Part shown: in pieces, positions 22,130 to 33,839 of the stretch
How the letters are laid out: each line of letters begins with the position of its first letter
How positions within the stretch are numbered: the first letter of the stretch is position 1
Assembly: GCF_035046485.1 (NCBI RefSeq)
Contig: NC_085138.1
Location: 291,010,256 to 291,074,255, forward strand
Direction: 5' to 3'
Source of the DNA: Aedes albopictus
Lineage: Eukaryota; Arthropoda; Insecta; Diptera; Culicidae
Length of the DNA stretch: 64,000 nucleotides
The notes under the pieces: generated by a model
What the model was told of the DNA's origin: nothing
Databases searched by the model: none
What the model saw: the letters and a program-made list of their open reading frames with translations, nothing else
Position numbers and translations under genes: made by a program

Positions 22130-23960
22130 TCATTTATTTGTACTCCTAAAATAAAAGAAATATTGCAAGTTTTTCTTCAGATTTTTTTCGAGGATTGCCT
22201 ACAAATTCCTCCAGAAATTTCTCAATGAACTCTTAAAAATATACATCAGAGATTCATTAGAAAATTTCTCCAGGGATTTTTTTTATGTTGCAGGAATTTG
22301 TTTTGGAATTTTATGCAGGAATTTCTGAACCAATTAATGATCAATTTTCCAAAATATTTTTTAGAAAAAATCAGAGAAATGACTAGTGATATTCTTTGCA
22401 ATTTTTCAGAAGAATATTTTAAAAAATTTCTCATTAATTGGTTCAAAAATAAATAAATAGATAAAAATTCTTACATTAATTTATCTGAATTTTGTTCTGA
22501 TCCCTCCAAAAAAAATGTTAAGTTCCAAAAATCGTTCGGAAAATTTATGTAGAAAACCATCCATGGCTATCTACAGAAATTCCGCCATAGATTCCAGTAA
22601 AAAAAAATTCCAGGTATTTCGCAAGAAACTCCTCCGGCGATTTCTGTAGAAATTTTGTCAGGAAGATAAGAAAGATAAGAATTCCTTCAGGAAATCTTCC
22701 AGGTTTTCGTTTAGTAATTCATAGTTTCCTTTACAATGTTCTCCAAAGGTAATTTCTAACACTAATTTAAAATCTCCATTATAAAGCCTTCAGTGATTGA
22801 GACAGGAACTTCTCCAGATATTTCTCCAAAAATTTCTTCGACATTTCTTCAAACATAACTCTATGAATTTTTCCACGAATTCTTTAGAAATATTTCTTAA
22901 ATTTCTTTAATTTTTGGAACATCTTAAGAGTGTTTTGAGATATCCTTACAGAAGATTATTTAGGCGATTCTCCTGGAATTTTTACAGGAACGCTTTTAGA
23001 AATACGTACGCAGATTGCTCAAGGAATCTTTTCAGAAATTGCTCCCAAAATTTTATCAATGGATTTCTTTAAAAATTCTAAAATTTCTTTCTTAAGCTTT
23101 TCTAGGAATGCATCAACAGTTTTTCGTGAATTTTTACCATTAAGTTTAACAGAATCTCCTCCTGGGGTTCCTTAAAATTTCCCTGGGATTTCTTCTAATA
23201 TTTCTTCGAAGATTCGTTCAAAAGTACTTCCTCAGTTATCAACGGGTATGCTGTTGGAGATTTTTTTCAGAAATTCTCAGATTTTTTTTTCAGAAATTAC
23301 TGCTTGCACTCATTTAAATACACTTCCACAGCCTTTTTCAGAATTTAACAAATTTTTCACACTTTTTCTAAACATTTCCCGCGGAGTTACTTTTTTCAGA
23401 AATATCTAAAAAAAACCTGCAGAGACTCGTTCCCAAGTTCTTTCAAGAGTTCCTAGGGCTTAATTTTTTTTTAGAAACTGCTCCTGCAGCTCCGCCAGAA
23501 ATATCTTCTGGGATTTCATCAGTAGTTCCTGAAACTACTCTCAAACTTACTCAAACATTCATTCAGAATTTTTTTTCAGATTTTTTTTTCCAAAAGCATA
23601 TGCTGAAACTATTCTTGAAAGAATCTCTGAAGGAGTCAATTAAAAGCTACACCTGTGGAGATTCACAGAAACAGTTCTTGAAAATTTTCTAGAGAGAAAA
23701 TATCCTTAAAATTTTTTGATGGTAGCTCTGGGTGAATTTTGTGATGAATGACTGAGAGAATACCTATAGAAACTTCTTAAGATACCTTCTAAATTGCAAT
23801 GAAAAAATGCTTGAGAAGTTTCCGGAAAGATCCCGAAAAGATAGTGTAGATATCCGTGGATGAATTTCTGTAGATACCATTTCAAAAATGTCTACAGAAA
23901 TGGCAGGTGAAGGTATCTCGGGAGGATTTTTTATAAGAATTTTGCTTCTCAACGGCAGGT
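22130..23960. repeat. Degenerate AATTCCTCCAGAAATTTC tract
   Basis: TTCCTCCAGAAATTTCT-type words recur irregularly for ~1.8 kb, with opposite strand bias to 20150-21350. The right edge (23870-23960) shares an inverted diverged match with 16750-16890. No ORF is credible. Confidence 0.6.
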
Positions 23961-24724
23961 ATCAGGTATCAGAAGGCCGGCTCCAGAGGCACGTTATCCT
24001 CCATTTGGGACATTTGTGCCATCGCCATGCATAGAAGCCTATTTCCTGAGGGAGAATGGGAATAGGAAAGGGTAAAATGATGAAATAGGAAGGGGTGTCC
24101 TAGAAGAGGGAATGAACGCATGAGCGCAACGAGAGCTCATAGTCTATATATATTTAATCAATAACCTGAAAAGGACACTGTAAAACACATAAGCGTTAAG
24201 AGAGCCTATAGCTCATTGGAGGTAGCTTGTGACATCATGCGACTTTCAAAATGACATTGGAAGGCACGTCATTGAAACCATCCTCAATATTTAGGAAATC
24301 ACACAAGCAAAAACTACATTTGAGCGAGTGCTTTCTTGAAAACGTATACAACTTTGTGTAAAAGAGTCACTGTGGACATCCCAAATTGGGAGGCATGTGA
24401 ATTCACATGAATAGGCGTGTTAGCCAGACAAACATCACAGATGTGATTATCGACAATGCTTTTCAAGCATTTCAGAAAGAACGAGGTAACCAGAAAAATC
24501 CGGAACTCATTCCTTCTTTATACAACGCATGTACATTTTTGGGATAAAAAAAAACTATTAAGTAATTTCACGCCATGAAAATACCCAATAGCAAACTACA
24601 AGAGTTCAAAACATGTTTGAAATACTCAAATCCCTTTGGAGAAAAATAGGACAAAGCACAAAGCACCATTTGCTCCTGGAGATTTGAAGTGAGCATAGCT
24701 TTTTAGTGCCCTCTAAATCGATTT
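23961..24724. other. No gene recognised
   Basis: The part near 23980-24160 (CATTTGGGACATTTGTGCCATCG, AGAGCTCATAGTC) has the texture of a dispersed Aedes repeat, but no second copy is in the window. Confidence 0.35.
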
Positions 24725-24726
24725 TA

Positions 24727-25243
24727 GGGTAATTGTTCCCATCGTTGTGGTAGTACCTATTGTTGCGGTAATGGCCAATTTAGCACTTTTTCGACTGAAA
24801 TGTTACCAAAAGGTATTTTTAATAGATGTATTGTGCTTAAATTATGAGATTGCACCATTTGTTTGCTCAAGATTTGCCCAAAAACCTATTTAAAAAAAAT
24901 ATTTTCCTTAATATGTTTGCTGCTGTGTTCCTATTGTTGCGGTAGTGTTCCTAATGTTGCGGTATCCCATTGAAATCATATGGGATACCGCAACATTAGG
25001 AACAAATACCGCAACATTAGGAACAAATACCGCAACAATAGGAACACAATGTTCTTTTAGATAAAAACGAATAAAATGCTCATAACAACCTCAAAGTGGC
25101 AATATTTCGTTATTTTCCCGTAGGTAAAGGATAGATTTTATTGTTTTCAGTTCAATCCATGTAAAAATTTTGCTTGGAGCGATACAATTGTGGTTTAAGC
25201 ATGAACCCAGTGCTTAAGTCCTCCATGATCGGATCAATTACCC
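24727..25243. mobile_element. 517 bp TA-flanked MITE with iterated motif
   Basis: Ends GGGTAATTGTTCCCATC and, inverted, GGGTAATTGATCCGATC are flanked by TA (24725-24726, 25244-25245). Inside, GTTCCTAATGTTGCGGTA or variants occur at 24738, 24756, 24927 and 24947 on the plus strand and at 24986, 25007 and 25028 on the minus strand, around a CCCAT...ATGGG palindrome. Repeated inner motifs might be transposase-binding sites. No ORF. Confidence 0.75.
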
Positions 25244-25245
25244 TA

Positions 25246-27190
25246 TATAGCTACAATCCTCGGGACAGAAGCTAGGGATTCCGAAGATATTTTGAAGTTA
25301 AACAGATCGGAGCTCCATTCAGGAATACCTCTTGCGGTCCACACAGACCGCAGAGGACAAGCTTCTTTCCAAGCAGTAGTTATGGTGTACTACAAGGAGG
25401 GCGTTGTAGTAACAAAACCACAATAAAACTCTTTTGGAGTAGCAATGGAAGCAAGTAATTCGTAAAATGTGGTCGCAACCAATTAGTACAGGTTCCCTAG
25501 ATTGATGATCAAGGATTTGTGACAAATAAATAAAATCTTTGAGAATTATTGGAGGATTGCATTGCAATTTGTTTCCAAAAACTAAACCGAGAAGTAAAAG
25601 GTCAGAAAACCTGTGTCAGAAAAAGTTGCTCGGATTCTGCTACACCACTCGCTCAATTCAAGCTGAACTTGAAGTGAGACATTCCAATTGAATCTCCTAC
25701 AAATTGATTGCATTTTTCTCTCGCTGTCTGCAACGGGTGGAGAAAATTCAATACAATTGTCATCGAGTCAATAGTTCTCTGAAGCTCTAGTTTCCTGCAG
25801 TCATCCTCGCCCTGCTGCTGGGTGAGATAAAGCTATAGAGGTATGACAAACAAACAAGAGGGCCAATTAAAGGAACCCCCGTCAGCCAGCACTGAAAACC
25901 AACCTCTGGCAGCGACAATCGATGTCGATTACCTAGGTAGGTACAGTGAGGTCGTGACGTTTGGTTCCGTGCTTTGCACCTTCTCTCCATCGGACAATTG
26001 GCTGGATTGGATGATGGAGATCGATTTCCCGGGCGCAATTGGGAACGAAGTGGGAAAATTGTCGATAATTGCATCAATCAACGTTTGAAATAGCCTTCCG
26101 CGACACCGGTCGGTCGCGTCTCTGGTCGGATGGAAAGTGATACGATAATTAACCGCCCTGTCAGTGGCTGCGGGATTGGTTTCGTGAGTGACAGAACTGA
26201 CTCATGGTGAATGGGTGGGCGATGATCAGAGCACGATTCACGAATGCGGGAAATTTCGTGATCACCCACTTAGGAGCGTACTGTACAAATGAATGGAATG
26301 TCACATTTTTGTGGAAGCTTTAACAAACACGAGTGGGGTCCGCATTTTTAGAAAAGCAAAATTTAATGAGTATTCTCGTTTGTCGCGAGCGTTTCGGCGC
26401 ACAGTATGTAAATACTCACAGAGTCGGTGTGTAATGGAAACCCATTGCGATGCGGTGGAAATTAATGTAGAATTGGTTTTCTATGCTAATTAGCATGGGC
26501 TGGACGACGCACAGTGGCGGGCCTCCATACAAAAGTCGGACAAAACCTTAAATGTTAACCGAAATTGCTAAAATTCACAGTTTATGATGATTTTAGTTCC
26601 CTTAATCTAATTCTGATATGAAACTTTTCATATATTTTGATTTTACTATATTAGGGTGGTTCAAAATTGTGAAATCTGCTGATTATGGAAAGCATGTAAA
26701 AATAATCGATAATAAGCTATCACGATGCGCTTTCTGAACGTAGATTTTGGTTAACCTTTTAATTCGGGGATTCCTAAATCATGTATTGGTATTGAAATAA
26801 ACTATAATTTTGTATTTTTTGCTGTTAGGGTGGTCCAAAATCTTCAAAACTACATAAATCATAAGAAAAAATCGTTTACCTACGTTTTCTTTCAATGGAT
26901 CAATTCAGATACATACCAATGTTGGCTGACAAGACGTGGTCTATTCTCAGGGACTGCCCTTAGACCACGTGACATTTTACGGTGAGTACACGGAGGTGTG
27001 TTAATTCAATCGTTATGGGATCAGATAGTCTAATATAGTGAACTGCGTAAAATTTGAACTCCTTTTTATCAATCTCGTTTCAACAACTTCATATATGCTC
27101 TTTCGAGTTTGGGTTGTAAGGTACACTGATCTCTGCTATCACTTGTCGAAGCAACCAAAACAATCCTATCTATAAAGAATTGGCAATTCA
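25246..27190. other. ~1.9 kb unique-looking DNA, no gene recognised
   Basis: 25840-26270 is more GC-balanced and could contain conserved non-coding DNA. CACAGTGGCGGGCCTCCATAC at 26510 looks like an element end but no partner was found. GGGTGGTTCAAAATTGTG and GGGTGGTCCAAAATCTTC (about 26654, 26827) are related words. Confidence 0.35.
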
Positions 27191-27192
27191 TA

Positions 27193-28149
27193 AGGAGTGT
27201 ATCGTAAAGTAGTTGAAAATGTTTACAATAGCCTCAAAAATTGTTTAATACAACTTTTAAGTAATTTTATTTTTGGAGATACTGTATAAATCCTTGAAAA
27301 AAGAAATGGCTTTTATGATTTTCTATAAATTTTCTTTTATCTGGGTTTTTTACCTAGATTACTGAACGCATGTTCTTAAATTTTTGCACACCTTCTAAAA
27401 AAATGAAATTGCGAAAAAAGTTCGATAATGTTCGAAAATTGTTTACTTTTTTGTGCAAATATAATAAGCTCCAAAATCCCCATGATATAGGCAAATTACT
27501 TTTTTCAAGAAAAATCTCCACTGCATTTAAGCGCAATTCTTTAAAATGAAAAAAGGCCATTTTTGAGGAACCCCTTTTTTCTATGCTCCCTCAAATCTTG
27601 TTTACGCAAATAAAAAATACATAAATGAAAAATTCGCATTTTTTTAAATAGGGTATGTTTTTTAATTTATGGACGAGTAAGTTAGAGCAAAAACTAGAAT
27701 TTTATAACCTTTTAAGTTATTAAAAGCAGAACTTCAAAATTTGACTAAAAAATAGACGTTTTTTTGAGTGGACCATTTTGTAGATATAGGAGATTTTTCT
27801 ATCGAAAATATGAATTTTGAAAGTCGGTGTTGAATGATATGTTATGTGTACATAACTGTTAAAAAGCATCAATATTTTCCAGATTGTTTATGGTACAATT
27901 TTTATTCGCTACAAATTTTTGAAATGTTGAAAAATCTTAACAAAATTGCATTTTGTGCAGATTTTTATTTTATGAGGTGTGTTCATTTAATCATATTTTC
28001 AATAATACTAAACATTTTCCAAATTTTTCCAAGCTGTTCTAAACTTAACTATTTCGTGAAGATTTCATAGAAGAACCGAAATTAAAAGACTAACCCAGCT
28101 TCGAGATAGAGCATCCTGAACATTTTCAACTACTTTCCGATACACTCCT
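27193..28149. mobile_element. 957 bp TA-flanked element without transposase
   Basis: Left AGGAGTGTATCGTAAAGTAG and right, inverted, AGGAGTGTATCGGAAAGTAG continue through TTGAAAATGTT for ~32 bp with one mismatch. TA lies on each side (27191-27192, 28150-28151). The interior is very AT-rich with no transposase frame. Fits a Tc1/mariner-type non-autonomous element. Confidence 0.7.
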
Positions 28150-28151
28150 TA

Positions 28152-28818
28152 TTCGCAATATTGCAGAAAGTTTTTAATAAATGATCATCAGAGATCGGTA
28201 ATCATATTAATGCTCTACTGTTCATTTCAGCAAATATTTTCAAAATCTTTATCACTCTGTGTGTCGTTCAGTAGAAATGTGTTTAACGAAAACGCATAAA
28301 TAACGTACAATAAAACTTCAAGTTTAGGAAAACAATATAAAAGGTTTCACTAAAAAGCGTAAAATGTTCGTGTCATAAAATTGCGGTTAAAATATTCAAA
28401 GATTACCATGATAATCGCGACGTTTACGCAGAAAAATATTTAACGTAGCATTTTACGCCGTTCAGTGAATTCTTTTTATATTTTATGGATGATTGTTGCT
28501 TTGAACTGTAGCGATGTGCGTGTAGAAAAAACGCGTAGATATCGACGAATTTGTGTCACTATATATTAAAACTTCGATAGAAGTTCATGAAGACATTGCT
28601 TCCAAGGTTGTTGAGCAATTCTAACGACTAAGATGAATCGAAGAAACGACCAGTTCAAGAAAATCAATATGCAATGGTTTGTAGTTGTAAATGTTTCTTT
28701 TATTTTGAAGATTAAAAGAGTTAGTTGTATCTGGTGAAGCAACATGTAAGTAGTGTCTAAGTAAATTAAGGCTTATTCATACTTTATCATCACTCCTTTC
28801 CTCTCCAGATTACTGTTT
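28152..28818. other. No gene recognised
   Basis: AT-rich. Nothing definite. Confidence 0.4.
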
Positions 28819-28940
28819 TTAACCTTCCGTAACTCGCGCGGTTGACTACCTGCGTAAGCACCACGCTAATGTTGAGTGAAAAAAGCGAGATTTTTCAACG
28901 TGTTGTACAAAATACAACAGCGCGATCGCTCGAGGGTTGA
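28819..28940. mobile_element. TTAA MITE, degenerate
   Basis: TTAACCTTCCGTAACTCGCGC at the left and GCGCGATCGCTCGAGGGTTGA at the right are imperfect inverted ends; the right TTAA is changed to TTGA. About 115 bp between. Same CCTTCC start as the giant element at 6191. Confidence 0.45.
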
Positions 28941-30779
28941 CTGGAGCACTCTCCTTCTTGTGTTTTTCTGTCAAAAAAAAAAATATTAAAAAAATAATAA
29001 TAAAAAAATGTTAAGGATGTGGCCATTACGTTATCAGTCAAACAACACCCCCCCCCCCTGACCCTTTGACCATCTGACTTTGTGAAGGTGTCTGACATGA
29101 ATGAAAATTACACTAAATTGTTAGTATTCTGAAATCAATTTGAACTACGTTAAGATAAAATTTAAACTTCAAACAATATCGCTTCCTCCACAACCATGCG
29201 GCTCCATTGTGGCGCAAAAATGCGCAAACAGTGCACTATATAGCCAGTGACCTATATAGCCAAAAACTAGACAAAATTACAAGTCAGTTCCGGGATACGG
29301 CGTCGTTTTCTGATGTTTTCTAAACAAGTACTGGATCTCTTTAATACGAAGTTTTTCTCCAAAATTTCATAAAAGTCAATATGTTTGCATATTGTAAAAA
29401 CATAATAACTTTGTGACTGGATTCCAAACAATCTCTGAAATGTAATGGTTATTCATACCCAAAAACACAAAAAATATTGTCACATTATTCAAATCTTCCT
29501 AACTTGTACAACGAACTCATGAAGGAAGCTCATAAAATAAAGACAATCAATACTAGTATAGTAGCACACAAAACTTCAACTTTGAAAAAATATACAAGAC
29601 TCAATTTTCGACCAAATGACTTCAAAATTTGGGGTTTTCTTAGTTAAAGTATCTATAATAGAAGAAAAATATTATAAAAATAAAATATTGAAGTCGATTT
29701 TTGAGGTTTTGTCCGGCTTCCGGCCACTGTGCGACGGTATGGTTTTCTTTAGAGCTTTGTATTTGAATTTGAGGGAAAAGGAATCATTACCTGGAGCAGA
29801 GAGTACATACCATCACAATTTCCACAAATATGCAAATGGCATGCTTCAGGACTTGGATTCATTTAAATGGCATTATTTTCATTCCCGATGGCTTGGTAAT
29901 TGAAACAGTTGCTATTTAAATGATGTCTTGAAATCAAATGAATTGCTATTGCATTAAAACAATGTACAATTACTGCATCAGGATTGTAATATGGTTCAAC
30001 GTCTGGTTGAACATAGGTAAAAAATACTAGCGAAATTCCTACAATGCTCTTGATGATGCGATTCAAGAAATTATTGACGTTTTACTGGAACGCAAAATGG
30101 AGCTAACATCGACTACCAAAAGCGGAAACAGCATAACCGTATCTATCTGGAAAAAATCACCGCTTGAAAGAAAATGAGTACGAGGAAATGGAACTACTGA
30201 GGAAACCTCAGAAAAACCCAACGTTCTACCAGATGCTCAAAGTATTTTCCAACGACTTCATGTCGCGAGCCGATATCTTCAGATCAGAGCCTCCCCGACT
30301 AGAAAAACATACCATCAAGTTTATCAAGTTTATAACACATTGTGTTATGATGTTATAATTTTTTTCTATAACTTAAGAGATTTTTTAGAGAAATAGGTGA
30401 CAACCGTTCTCAGTTTTTCTCGTTATAAGGAAAAGTTTGATTTTCTTATCGGTATGTTATGAAAAAATAAGTTGCCTGATTCTCAAAACTATAAAGTTAG
30501 AAAAAATAAATAAAAAAGTACCTTAATTTACAACTTATGGTGTTCTACAACGAAAGCAATGAAAAATTAACTAGGAATTAAATGTGATTTTTTACATGTT
30601 TTGAAATAAACGTTATTGATATGTACGTTGCTCAGAGAACTAATAGCTGTTAAGTAAAACATTTGCTCGTACTGATTTTTTAAGTTTCGATGTACTCCAG
30701 AAACAGCAAAATTAATTTGATGTACCTCTCAATTTCAATGGATGTGGCTGACATTTGACCCAGTGAATCAAAATCATTT
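28941..30779. other. ~1.8 kb, no gene recognised
   Basis: It contains a C run near 29048-29059. A 64-codon frame at 30164-30358 (+) has a protein-like mix of residues but no upstream continuation or recognised family. Possibly an old exon or transposon fragment. Confidence 0.35.
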
Positions 30780-31160
30780 TTGCTACTGTTCATGTTCGTT
30801 CATCGCTTTGTAAATTTGTCGAAGAGTTCCTCCAAAGATTCTTTCAGAAAATCCTCGAGGAATTTTTTTAGAGATTTCTTCAACAGTTTTTCAAGAAATT
30901 TCTCGAAACACTCTTCACAGGGGAATTTTTCGGGCGTAAGAAAGATACTTTCGTTTTAATCGCTAAATAGACTGAAAGCCGAAAAATTCCCCTGTGAATT
31001 CGAAACAGTCGATAGCATCCACGTGAAACACTCTTCTTGGAAATAATCAACGGATTTCTTCAAGAACTTTAAAACTATTTCTCCAAGAATTCGTTAGGGG
31101 TAGTATTTCTCCTGATGTATTTCCACGAATTCTTTTAAAGATTGATTAATTCTTTATGTA
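30780..31160. repeat. Degenerate AATTCC tract with an insertion
   Basis: TTCCTCCAAAGATTCTTTCAG-like words recur here. The tract is interrupted at 30917-31024 by a hairpin-containing insertion. Confidence 0.55.
30905..31036. mobile_element. 108 bp hairpin insertion with 12 bp direct repeats
   Basis: GAAACACTCTTC is repeated at 30905-30916 and 31025-31036. Between lies CACAGGGGAATTTTTCGG (30916-30933) and its perfect reverse complement (30979-30996), then ~28 further bases. The direct repeat looks like a target duplication. A 12 bp duplication with an asymmetric tail suits a retroposed sequence better than a simple MITE. Confidence 0.5.
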
Positions 31161-31374
31161 AATTAGGGTCATTTTTGACCCCAACCGTACACTATGTCAG
31201 CGAGCTGTTTCCAACGTGATGCATAAGAAAGGTTAAAAAATTTCAGAAACTCTTTATGGGTGTCCGTTACAAACCACTTCTCCAATGGAATCTCTGAAGA
31301 AATTCCCGAAAAAATCTTGAATGAGGAAATTTTGAATGCGGAAATGAACCAATTTATGACTGAAAATCTCAATA

Positions 31375-31845
31375 CAGGTACTCTTCGATATAACGTACAA
31401 AAAACTTTTCTCTTTGTACGTTATATCGAAGTGTACGTTATATCGAAGCAGACAATTTTTTTATATTTTCAATGCTAGTATTGATGTATTCGACGTTAAA
31501 TTAACCTCAAATAATGATTTCGGTGAAATTTACAAAAACAATAATGAAAAACATGAGTTTTCACGAAAAACTCATTTCGTTTTTTGTGCTTCGATATAAC
31601 GTACATTTTGCTTCGATATAACGTACACAAAAAAAATCCCCAAATTGTGCTAATTTTGGGTAACAAGGCTAATGCTGCAACACAGCATTGATTTGAGTGA
31701 TTTCGTAGATTATCTGGTGGTTATTACTGAAAAAAATGCAATTTTTCAATGGTGTACGTTATATCGAAGCAAAATGTACGTTATATCGAATTCGCTATAT
31801 CGAGGGTACGCTATATCGAGGGTACGTTATATCGAAGAATACCTG
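31375..31845. mobile_element. 471 bp TA-flanked MITE built from its own end motif
   Basis: Ends CAGGTACTCTTCGATATAAC and, inverted, CAGGTATTCTTCGATATAAC have one mismatch over 24 bp; TA flanks both (31373-31374, 31846-31847). CTTCGATATAACGTAC or its complement appears at 31383, 31416, 31433, 31589, 31611, 31753, 31776, 31806 (variant) and 31822. No ORF. Likely many transposase-binding sites. Confidence 0.8.
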
Positions 31846-31959
31846 TAATAACGAAATAGGAAACTGCTGGATCCCTAGAGAAGAATATGAAGGCATCCAT
31901 GGAGAAAGTTCTGATTCCTACAGATGTTTTTTTCTATAGGACACTTCAAAAGAGTTTTT

Positions 31960-32045
31960 TATCTGTATTAACGAGACTTTTAGCCCTAGGTTACTTCATC
32001 TCGGGACCCACGCTTTACTTCCCTTCCGAAGGAAGAACTCACATC
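31960..32045 (-). mobile_element. SINE, 3' half, split by LINE
   Basis: This minus-strand SINE 3' half (CTTCCTTCGGAAGGGAAGTA, AAAGTCTCGTTAATACAGAT) continues at 38204-38291 with the tRNA-like head. AAGAGTTTTT (31950-31959) and AAGAGCTTTT (38292-38301) flank the two halves like a target duplication with one change. The LINE at 32046-38203 therefore entered an existing SINE. Confidence 0.75.
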
Positions 32046-32232
32046 TGGAATTGTTTAATTGTATTGTATTTCTTCATCTGACCTCTGGAGTCTTAATGAA
32101 GTGTGGTTGGGAAAAACCTTTTTAGGCATAAAAACCCACATCTTAACATATTACACATTAAAAATACAAAATTAAAACTAAGAACTAATACTCACATTTT
32201 AAAAATAATAAATCTAAGTTTTACAAAATACG

Positions 32233-33520
32233 TTAACGGAAATCAAAATCATCAAAAACATTATTAAAATTCACTACCATAAGAGGATCATGTTGTCCAT
32301 ATCGGCTATTGCGAGAATCCAAATGGAGAAAGTTGCGTCGTCGTAGTGGCCGTTCAGGAACGTAAATACGAAGTTCAGAGAGTAAAGCTGGAGCATCAAT
32401 CTCGCCATTCAATAGCTTCCCAATAAAGCTGGATTGCATAGACGATCTCCTTTTCTCCAAAGTATCCAACCCCAATACCATGCACCGATGCTCATACGGT
32501 GGAAGATGCACAGCGTCCCGCCAGGGTAGGCCCCGGAGAGCTAATCTCACGAATTTCCGTTGTACAGCTTCAAAACGATCTATCCAATTCCGGTTATACG
32601 GACACCAAACAACTGCTGCCGTTTCCAAAATAGAGCGAACTAAAGCGCTGTACAGAGACTTTAGACACAAAGGATCTCGAAATCCATCAGCAATTTTAAA
32701 AATGAAGCCCAGCTGTTTGTTTGCTCTAGTAAGTACATCATCATAGTGCGGCCTGAACGTCATCTCTGTATCCAGTATCACTCCAAGATCCTTAATCTCG
32801 TTCTTCCGCTCCAACTTTTCACCTTGCAAAGAGTATTCAAAGAGGATAGGATTCCGTTTTCGGCAAAAAGAAATTGCATTGCATTTTCCCACGCAGAGTT
32901 CCAATCCATTTCGCCTGCTCCAGCATTCAAAAGAGTTTAACGTGGCCTGAAGCGCCAAGCAATCTTCAATACTGGTGACCACGATGAAAAACTTCACGTC
33001 ATCGGCATAGAACACTTTTTCACCGCGGGGTAGTACAAACGCTACGTCGTTGATAAACAGCGAAAATAAAAGTGGTCCAAGATTGCTTCCCTGTGGCACT
33101 CCAAAGGGAATAGGAATTGAATCCGATTGGGTCGAACCAATGCGCACTTTCATAGATCGACCAGATAAATACGAGTCGAACCATCTATCGAAGCCTGCGG
33201 ATACTCCCAATTTAGCAAGCTTATTGAGGAGAATCCTATGATTCACACGATCAAACGCTGATTTGAAATCCGTGTATATCACGTCCACTTGCTTTCCAGC
33301 ATCCATCGACCGAATGCATAGTGACGTAAACTCGACGAGATTGGTAGACACTGATCGCTTAGGGAAAAATCCATGTTGAGCCGTGGATATGTAGTTCTTG
33401 CAGCATTCAAACAGTACGTTTTTCACAATAATCTCAAATATTTTCGAGCAGGCAGCTAATGATGTTATCCCTCTGTAGTTAGCTATGTCACGCTTGTCGC
33501 CTTTTTAAATACAGGTGAAA
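32233..33520 (-). pseudogene. CR1-like reverse transcriptase fragment
   Basis: From 33426 downward the frame is open for 397 codons. In that frame, motif A is YTDFKSAFDRVNH (catalytic D at ~53), motif B FGVPQGSNLGPLLFSLFIND (~108-127), motif C YADD (~140-143), and a thumb/C-terminal part ends with LPWRDAVHLPPYEHRCMVLGL-type residues at ~315. Upstream (about 33427-33590) the protein continues as LQQGTFPTSWKNSFLSPVFK but only after a one-base frameshift in an A run near 33506. All three catalytic aspartates are kept. It would synthesise cDNA on nicked target DNA if intact; here it is truncated and shifted, hence inactive. The region between linker and this domain is lost. Confidence 0.85.
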
Positions 33521-33584
33521 GAAAAGAGTTTTTCCAACTGGTAGGAAAGGTACCTTGTTGCAGCGAGTGGATTCTGTCACAATC

Positions 33585-33735
33585 GCCCGAAAACCATTCG
33601 CCCGAATCACAAACGCCCGAATGACAAACGCCCGAATTCCAATCGCCCGAATAGACCATTCGCCCGAAAAGACCATTCGCCCGAAAAGACCATTCACCCG
33701 AATGACCATTCGCCCGAAAGACCATTCGCCCGAAA
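33585..33735. repeat. TTCGCCCGAA minisatellite, block 1
   Basis: ATTCGCCCGAA recurs every 15-20 bases with spacers such as AAGACC, AATGACAAACG and ATAGACC. Inverted with respect to block 2 (34612-34755), together with the neighbouring LINE segment. Confidence 0.75.
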
Positions 33736-33839
33736 GTCATCCGCCAATTCCATGCAATTTCTTGAACAAGTTTTTTTTCTGGTATTCATGATGAAAGTTT
33801 AAGGACAGACGCATGGTGTACTTAGTATCCGACCAATCG

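Noticed and set aside
30164..30358. 64-codon frame with protein-like composition
   Set aside because: No family recognised and upstream sequence is frameshifted; could be an old exon but is not supported.
33585..33735. Regularly spaced TTCGCCCGAA units resembling a CRISPR array
   Set aside because: Spacers are 5-11 bases and repeat among themselves, the host is a eukaryote, and there are no cas genes. It is a minisatellite.
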